Below the pieces are notes generated by a model. It made no database searches, was not told the origin of the DNA, and saw only the letters and a list, made by a program, of their open reading frames with translations. A DNA stretch of 64,000 nucleotides from CAZHYV01 sp964537055 (GTDB taxonomy: Bacteria; Myxococcota_A; Polyangia; Palsa-1104; JAEUJZ01): assembly GCA_964537055.1 (NCBI GenBank), contig CAZHYV010000001.1, positions 124,001-188,000 on the forward strand, given 5' to 3'. Positions 60,702 through 64,000 of this stretch are shown in pieces (the stretch's first letter is position 1; each line of letters opens with the position of its first letter). A program made the translations under genes and the position numbers.

Positions 60702-61622
60702 ATGACAAAATCATCCGTAACAAAATCTTCAATAAGAAGACAGCGGAAACCTCGACTAAAGAAGCATAAAGATGCGCTACCCACTCAAAGAGAGCAGGAT
60801 TCTCCTTCCTCCATACATTCGTCCAAAGGAGTGCGTTTATCGATGGGAATGCGTTCATCGAAACTTTCGCAAGCGATGACTCCCTTAACGCCAGATTCCT
60901 TCGATTCACTTCCACAATCTGATTCCCTAACTTTCCTTGATGGAGATGAAACAGAGGAGGGTGGCTTCACCCCGTTTAGAGAGAAAAACATGGGAGAAAT
61001 GGATCGGTGGATCTCTGGAGTCTTAGGAGGGGCTTTGGTTGCCTACGGAATGTCGAGAAAGTCGCTGAAGGGAGCATTCCTTTCTTTTGTAGGCGGTGGA
61101 TTGGTTCTTAGAGGACTTCGCGGCTATAGTAGGCTTTACCAGAAACTCCAAATTAATACAACCGAGTTTGAAAAAGAAGAGGAAGGACTTTTGCTAGAGG
61201 ATACGGTCGTGATAGATGCCCCTATCTCCTCGGTATATTCATTCATTCGGCAACCTCAGCATCTACCCATGCTATGGAGTCCATCTTTTGAATTGTTATC
61301 TACGGAAGAATCGAAAGTATTCTGGCAGATCAGAGACTCGCAGGATGAACCACTTATTTTAGATGCGGAGATTGTTGCTGACGTAAAGGACCGTCTGGTT
61401 TCCTGGAGGTCCTTGCCTTATTCTTTGGTTTCACATGAAGGTTCTATTTATTTGAGATCATTGCCTTCTAATAAAACGGAACTAAAGATTTTCCTAAAAC
61501 ATGACCCACCTGCCGGCCAGCAATTTATAGATCCAGCCGGGATTCTTCCTATCGACAATATGAAGTCAAATATAGGATTGCTTCAAAAGCAAATCGAACA
61601 GACCTCCTCGGAAGATTCATAA
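60702..61622 (+). CDS. Cyclase-fold (SRPBCC) protein with membrane-associated segment
   Basis: The 306-residue product has a Ser/Arg/Lys-rich, probably disordered N-terminus (1-95), a hydrophobic DUF2892-like stretch (about 100-135, with GVLGGALVAYGMSRKSLKGA), and a START/polyketide-cyclase-like domain (about 165-285), beginning VVIDAPISSVYSFIRQPQHLP and ending in a long C-terminal helix. Such proteins are common in soil and predatory bacteria; their ligands are mostly unknown. I chose the ATG at 60702 because GAGGGGG (60687-60693) is 8 bases upstream; a GTG at 60693 overlaps it. The gene stands alone. Confidence 0.8.
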   Translation: MTKSSVTKSSIRRQRKPRLKKHKDALPTQREQDSPSSIHSSKGVRLSMGMRSSKLSQAMTPLTPDSFDSLPQSDSLTFLDGDETEEGGFTPFREKNMGEMDRWISGVLGGALVAYGMSRKSLKGAFLSFVGGGLVLRGLRGYSRLYQKLQINTTEFEKEEEGLLLEDTVVIDAPISSVYSFIRQPQHLPMLWSPSFELLSTEESKVFWQIRDSQDEPLILDAEIVADVKDRLVSWRSLPYSLVSHEGSIYLRSLPSNKTELKIFLKHDPPAGQQFIDPAGILPIDNMKSNIGLLQKQIEQTSSEDS

Positions 61623-61738
61623 GTATCGAATTGTCTGTTTGGTGTCCTCCGCGGCTAGAGATGCTTCATGGTTAGAGATAAATGAAGAAATATAGAAATT
61701 TACGTGACATCCTTACAGGCCGTCGTTAACATACCAAA

Positions 61739-63154
61739 ATGCATCCACCAAACTCTCACACAAAACGTGTTTTCTCCTCTGTTTCTAAACTTGTCTCTTT
61801 AGGATTTTTTGTCGGAGCTTGTCTTTTTCCCTTTCTAGGGAAGACGCAACCCCTGCAGGGATTCCAAACAAATAGATATGAACCTACAGCACCGGGAGAA
61901 TGGGGTTTCTATATCGACCATCCTTGGTATAGTTCGGTGCGCTATTTCGCAGTAGATTTTACTTTAGATTATGCCTATCGACCCTTAGTATTTGGAACCA
62001 CTGATCGATTCCCATTTGATGAGCCGCAAGGTCCGGTTCCCCTAGAACATCAGATTTTTGGTCACCTAAATTTAGCAGGTTCCTTCTTAGATCGAGTCCA
62101 AATTTCTGTATCGTGGCCATTGACGTTTTACGAGCAGGGAACTCCTACAAATGGAATTGCACCTTTGTCAGGGGTGGGTCTTGGTGATCCACGGTTTGGC
62201 CTTATGTTAAGACTAGCAGGTCAGCCTTACAAAGATGGAATTTCGTTAAACATCGGGGCAAATGCATTTTTACCTTTGCGAAAATTTACAGATACAATTG
62301 CTGAGCAAGTGGGAGATCAGGAAGCTCGAGTGATTCCCAAAATCGTCTTAGCAGGTGTGTTGCGTAATGAAGGAAGCAACCATGCCGCTGTATGGGCATT
62401 CACCTCAAATTTCTATTACCGCTCAGCAGCAAAAATTGGCAATGAACCTGTTGATAATGCTGGAAACACGACAGGTTCTCAGCTGCAATTTGGTCTTGCC
62501 ATTGGTTATGGAAACATAAAAGACCACTTTCAGATAGGCTTAGAAGCTCTGTTTGGAACCGACATCCTTCGGGACGATAGATTTACTCGAGGTGCCATGA
62601 ATCTAGATCTCCTCCTAGGTACCCATATCCCTCTAGGAAGATTCTTCACCTTAAGTTTAGCCGGTGGAGTCGGAGTGTTACACCAGGCTGCAACAGCAGA
62701 CGCACGGTTTTTAGCAAAGCTTGCCTTTGCTCCCTGGCCAAAGGAACAAAAAGAGCCTATCCTTGTAAGACCCATTGAACCAGTGCCTGCTTCTAAGCCT
62801 GTTCCGACCCCTCCAGCACCGCAAGCTCCGCCTTCGTCTATAACAGCAGCAGCTACGCCTCCCCCAGCGCCTAGCGTACCTGCAACGCCTCCGCCGACAG
62901 CCGCACCCTCAGGTGGGGTCACTGTTGTAACGCCCAATGCCCCATCAACACCTCCTCCTGTCGTGATTGTGGTGCCTCAGCCCCCCGCTGCGCCTGCGTT
63001 ACCTCCACCACCAGCAGCACCTGTGGCACCTGTGGCACCCTCTGCTCCTCCAACAGCCCCTCCAGCAACAACCATTGTTGTTGTGACTCCTACACCAGCG
63101 AAGGTAGCCAAGCCAAAAAGGAAACCAAGGAAGCGCAATCCCCGACGAAGGTAA
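61739..63154 (+). CDS. Outer-membrane barrel protein with Pro/Ala-rich basic tail
   Basis: A 471-residue exported protein. A long signal-like N-terminus (about 1-38) precedes a region (about 40-335) with alternating polar/apolar strands and many Gly, Phe, Tyr and Asn residues, as in an outer-membrane beta-barrel (LQFGLAIGYGN, MNLDLLLGTHIPLG, LSLAGGVGVLHQ). This is followed by a Pro/Ala/Val low-complexity tail (about 345-455) and a Lys/Arg-rich end (KPKRKPRKRNPRRR). The OmpA-like C-terminal domain often found after similar barrels is absent. No other domain is recognised. It is followed by the tRNA gene. Confidence 0.78.
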   Translation: MHPPNSHTKRVFSSVSKLVSLGFFVGACLFPFLGKTQPLQGFQTNRYEPTAPGEWGFYIDHPWYSSVRYFAVDFTLDYAYRPLVFGTTDRFPFDEPQGPVPLEHQIFGHLNLAGSFLDRVQISVSWPLTFYEQGTPTNGIAPLSGVGLGDPRFGLMLRLAGQPYKDGISLNIGANAFLPLRKFTDTIAEQVGDQEARVIPKIVLAGVLRNEGSNHAAVWAFTSNFYYRSAAKIGNEPVDNAGNTTGSQLQFGLAIGYGNIKDHFQIGLEALFGTDILRDDRFTRGAMNLDLLLGTHIPLGRFFTLSLAGGVGVLHQAATADARFLAKLAFAPWPKEQKEPILVRPIEPVPASKPVPTPPAPQAPPSSITAAATPPPAPSVPATPPPTAAPSGGVTVVTPNAPSTPPPVVIVVPQPPAAPALPPPPAAPVAPVAPSAPPTAPPATTIVVVTPTPAKVAKPKRKPRKRNPRRR

Positions 63155-63305
63155 CCAAAGCGAATCTTTCATTCTCTCTGGCCTTTATCTCTTCTAATAT
63201 TATGCAGAGTCATGCATATCAAAGCTTCTCTCTCGAGCCAAAAATTTTGCCCTAAACAAAATTAGTTTCGCGGAAGAACGAGTTTTTAAATTTTTCTTCT
63301 GATAC

Positions 63306-63334
63306 TTGCGAAATTAAAAACAATCCGCTAATGT
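63306..63334 (+). promoter_or_regulatory. Promoter candidate for the tRNA gene
   Basis: TTGCGA (63306-63311, four of six) and TAATGT (63329-63334) are 17 bases apart and end 11 bases before the mature tRNA 5' end, the usual geometry for a tRNA promoter. The -10 hexamer is weak but equals that seen before clpB. Confidence 0.4.
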
Positions 63335-63345
63335 AGTTCTTTGTA

Positions 63346-63419
63346 GGGCCTATAGCTCAGTTGGTTAGAGCCGCCGGCTCATAACCGGCTGGTCCCTGGT
63401 TCGAGTCCAGGTGGGCCCA
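63346..63419 (+). tRNA. tRNA with CAU anticodon (Ile2 or elongator Met)
   Basis: The 74 bases fold into a full cloverleaf: acceptor GGGCCTA pairing with TGGGCCC (one G-U), D-stem GCTC/GAGC, anticodon stem GCCGG/CCGGC around loop CTCATAA, five-base variable loop and T-stem CCTGG/CCAGG with the TTCGAGT loop. The CCA end is not encoded, so it must be added by a nucleotidyltransferase. The anticodon CAU allows elongator Met or, if the first base becomes lysidine, Ile2. The acceptor GGGCCTA is like that of tRNA-Ile species, which favours Ile2, but this is a by-eye judgement. Initiator features (unpaired first base, three G-C pairs) are lacking. Confidence 0.93.
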
Positions 63420-63436
63420 TATTAGAGGAGGATTCT

Positions 63437-64000
63437 TTGAAAGAACAGCTGAGATTGCTTCGGCTCTTACAGTCGCAGGATGCCCAAGTGAAGGAGATGT
63501 TTACGGTCCTTAGTACTCTTCCTAAGCAGTTGGCTGATGCCAAACGGGCTCTCGCTGAGATGGAGAAACGTTTCGAGAAGGAGAAACAAACTCTGGCAGA
63601 AACAGAAACCTTCTATAAATCTCAAGAGGAAGAGCAAAAAAATCTCGCCCAACAAATTGCAAAAAGCAAATCTAGACTTTCTCAGGTGAGGAACGCCAAA
63701 GAGACCAATGCCCTTCAGCGAGAGATTGATACCAATCGGAGGGCGCTAGATTTACGTGAAGAAGAGCTGAAGCGGTTGTCGGATGCTCTTCTTGAGCAGA
63801 AAACAAGGATCGTCTTTCAGGAAGAAAAATTAGCTAAGTATACACAAGAACTTGCCATCCAAGAAGCTGAGAGCCAAGCTCGACTGAAGGAGTTGGAAGA
63901 AAAAGCTCAGCAGGCCCAGTTTTCTCGTATAGAATTCACCGAAAAAATACTGCCTGTTCTCCTTAAACAGTACGAAACGCTAAGAAAGAATCAAAGATGG
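63437..64000 (+). CDS. Coiled-coil/zinc-ribbon protein (DUF164/CdsZ-like), 3' end outside window
   Basis: From the TTG at 63437 an open frame of 188 codons runs to the right edge. The visible part is almost entirely coiled coil. The segment LSQVRNAKETNALQREIDTNRR (about residues 80-101) is characteristic of the DUF164 family, called CdsZ in part of the literature, whose last part carries a C4 zinc ribbon. That ribbon lies beyond the window. GAGGAGG (63425-63431) is five bases before the TTG, which decides the start. The gene begins 18 bases after the tRNA, so the two may be co-transcribed. Confidence 0.85.
   Translation, partial: MKEQLRLLRLLQSQDAQVKEMFTVLSTLPKQLADAKRALAEMEKRFEKEKQTLAETETFYKSQEEEQKNLAQQIAKSKSRLSQVRNAKETNALQREIDTNRRALDLREEELKRLSDALLEQKTRIVFQEEKLAKYTQELAIQEAESQARLKELEEKAQQAQFSRIEFTEKILPVLLKQYETLRKNQRW

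Noticed and set aside
1..64000. Search for CRISPR arrays, transposases, integrases, restriction-modification, toxin-antitoxin and phage genes
   Set aside because: None was seen. The only nuclease-like gene, the HNH protein at 31230, has no mobile-element or defence partner nearby.

Overview
The window is a gene-dense stretch of a Gram-negative bacterial chromosome with moderate GC. No phage, transposon, plasmid or CRISPR signature was seen. The gene content points to Myxococcota (Deltaproteobacteria in the older sense), probably a reduced, lower-GC member of the Polyangiales such as a Pajaroellobacter-like organism. This is an inference from gene families: a mitochondrial-type EF-G, a deoxyhypusine-synthase-like protein, a single-domain PilZ protein, WD40 lipoproteins, a CdsZ-type zinc-ribbon protein, proline-rich surface lipoproteins, and scattered housekeeping genes. 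No 16S rRNA is present to confirm it.

Layout. 1-4732 (minus): complex I genes nuoE-nuoF-nuoJ-nuoK-nuoL, with nuoG/H/I missing from the usual place. 5191-9840: an unrecognised zinc-knuckle protein, radC, an orphan protein and a long AsmA-like/GT51 glycosyltransferase. 9989-13663: chaperones clpB and a DnaJ/CbpA-type protein. 13660-15959 (minus): a small lipoprotein, prfA, rpmE and a zinc-ribbon protein. 16146-21361: an OPT transporter, a TerC protein and fusA. 21685-25626: two tandem WD40 lipoproteins. 25742-31214: a lipid-trafficking (MCE/Mla-type) operon running into a cysteine desulfurase and murI. 31230-34950: HNH nuclease, lytic transglycosylase and two SPFH proteins, one probably lipid-anchored. 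35213-39556: an orphan protein, an RND/MMPL exporter and a deoxyhypusine-synthase-like enzyme. 39789-43808: PilZ, prmA, rsmE, an RDD protein, a rhodanese-fold protein lacking its cysteine, and a small envelope protein. 43906-48989 (minus): part of the division/cell-wall cluster, mraY-murD-ftsW-murG. 49172-58866: a giant alpha-2-macroglobulin, then a small PHA-granule-type protein and a type-II-like ileS. 59033-63154: proline-rich lipoprotein, a 51-residue very basic protein, a cyclase-fold membrane protein and an outer-membrane barrel with a Pro/Ala tail. 63346-64000: a tRNA with a CAU anticodon and the start of a CdsZ-type coiled-coil protein.

The dominant theme is the cell envelope: peptidoglycan precursor synthesis (murI, mraY, murD, murG, ftsW), glycan polymerisation and cleavage (GT51, lytic transglycosylase), phospholipid trafficking, envelope defence (alpha-2-macroglobulin) and several lipoproteins. 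A second theme is translation (fusA, prfA, rpmE, ileS, prmA, rsmE, tRNA). Operons that are intact in many bacteria appear here in pieces (nuo, dcw), which fits a rearranged, possibly reduced genome. No single block is clearly a new defence or biosynthetic system. The items I consider most worth a second look are the tandem WD40 lipoproteins, the deoxyhypusine-synthase-like enzyme, the lipid-anchored SPFH pair, and the short very basic protein at 60374-60529.
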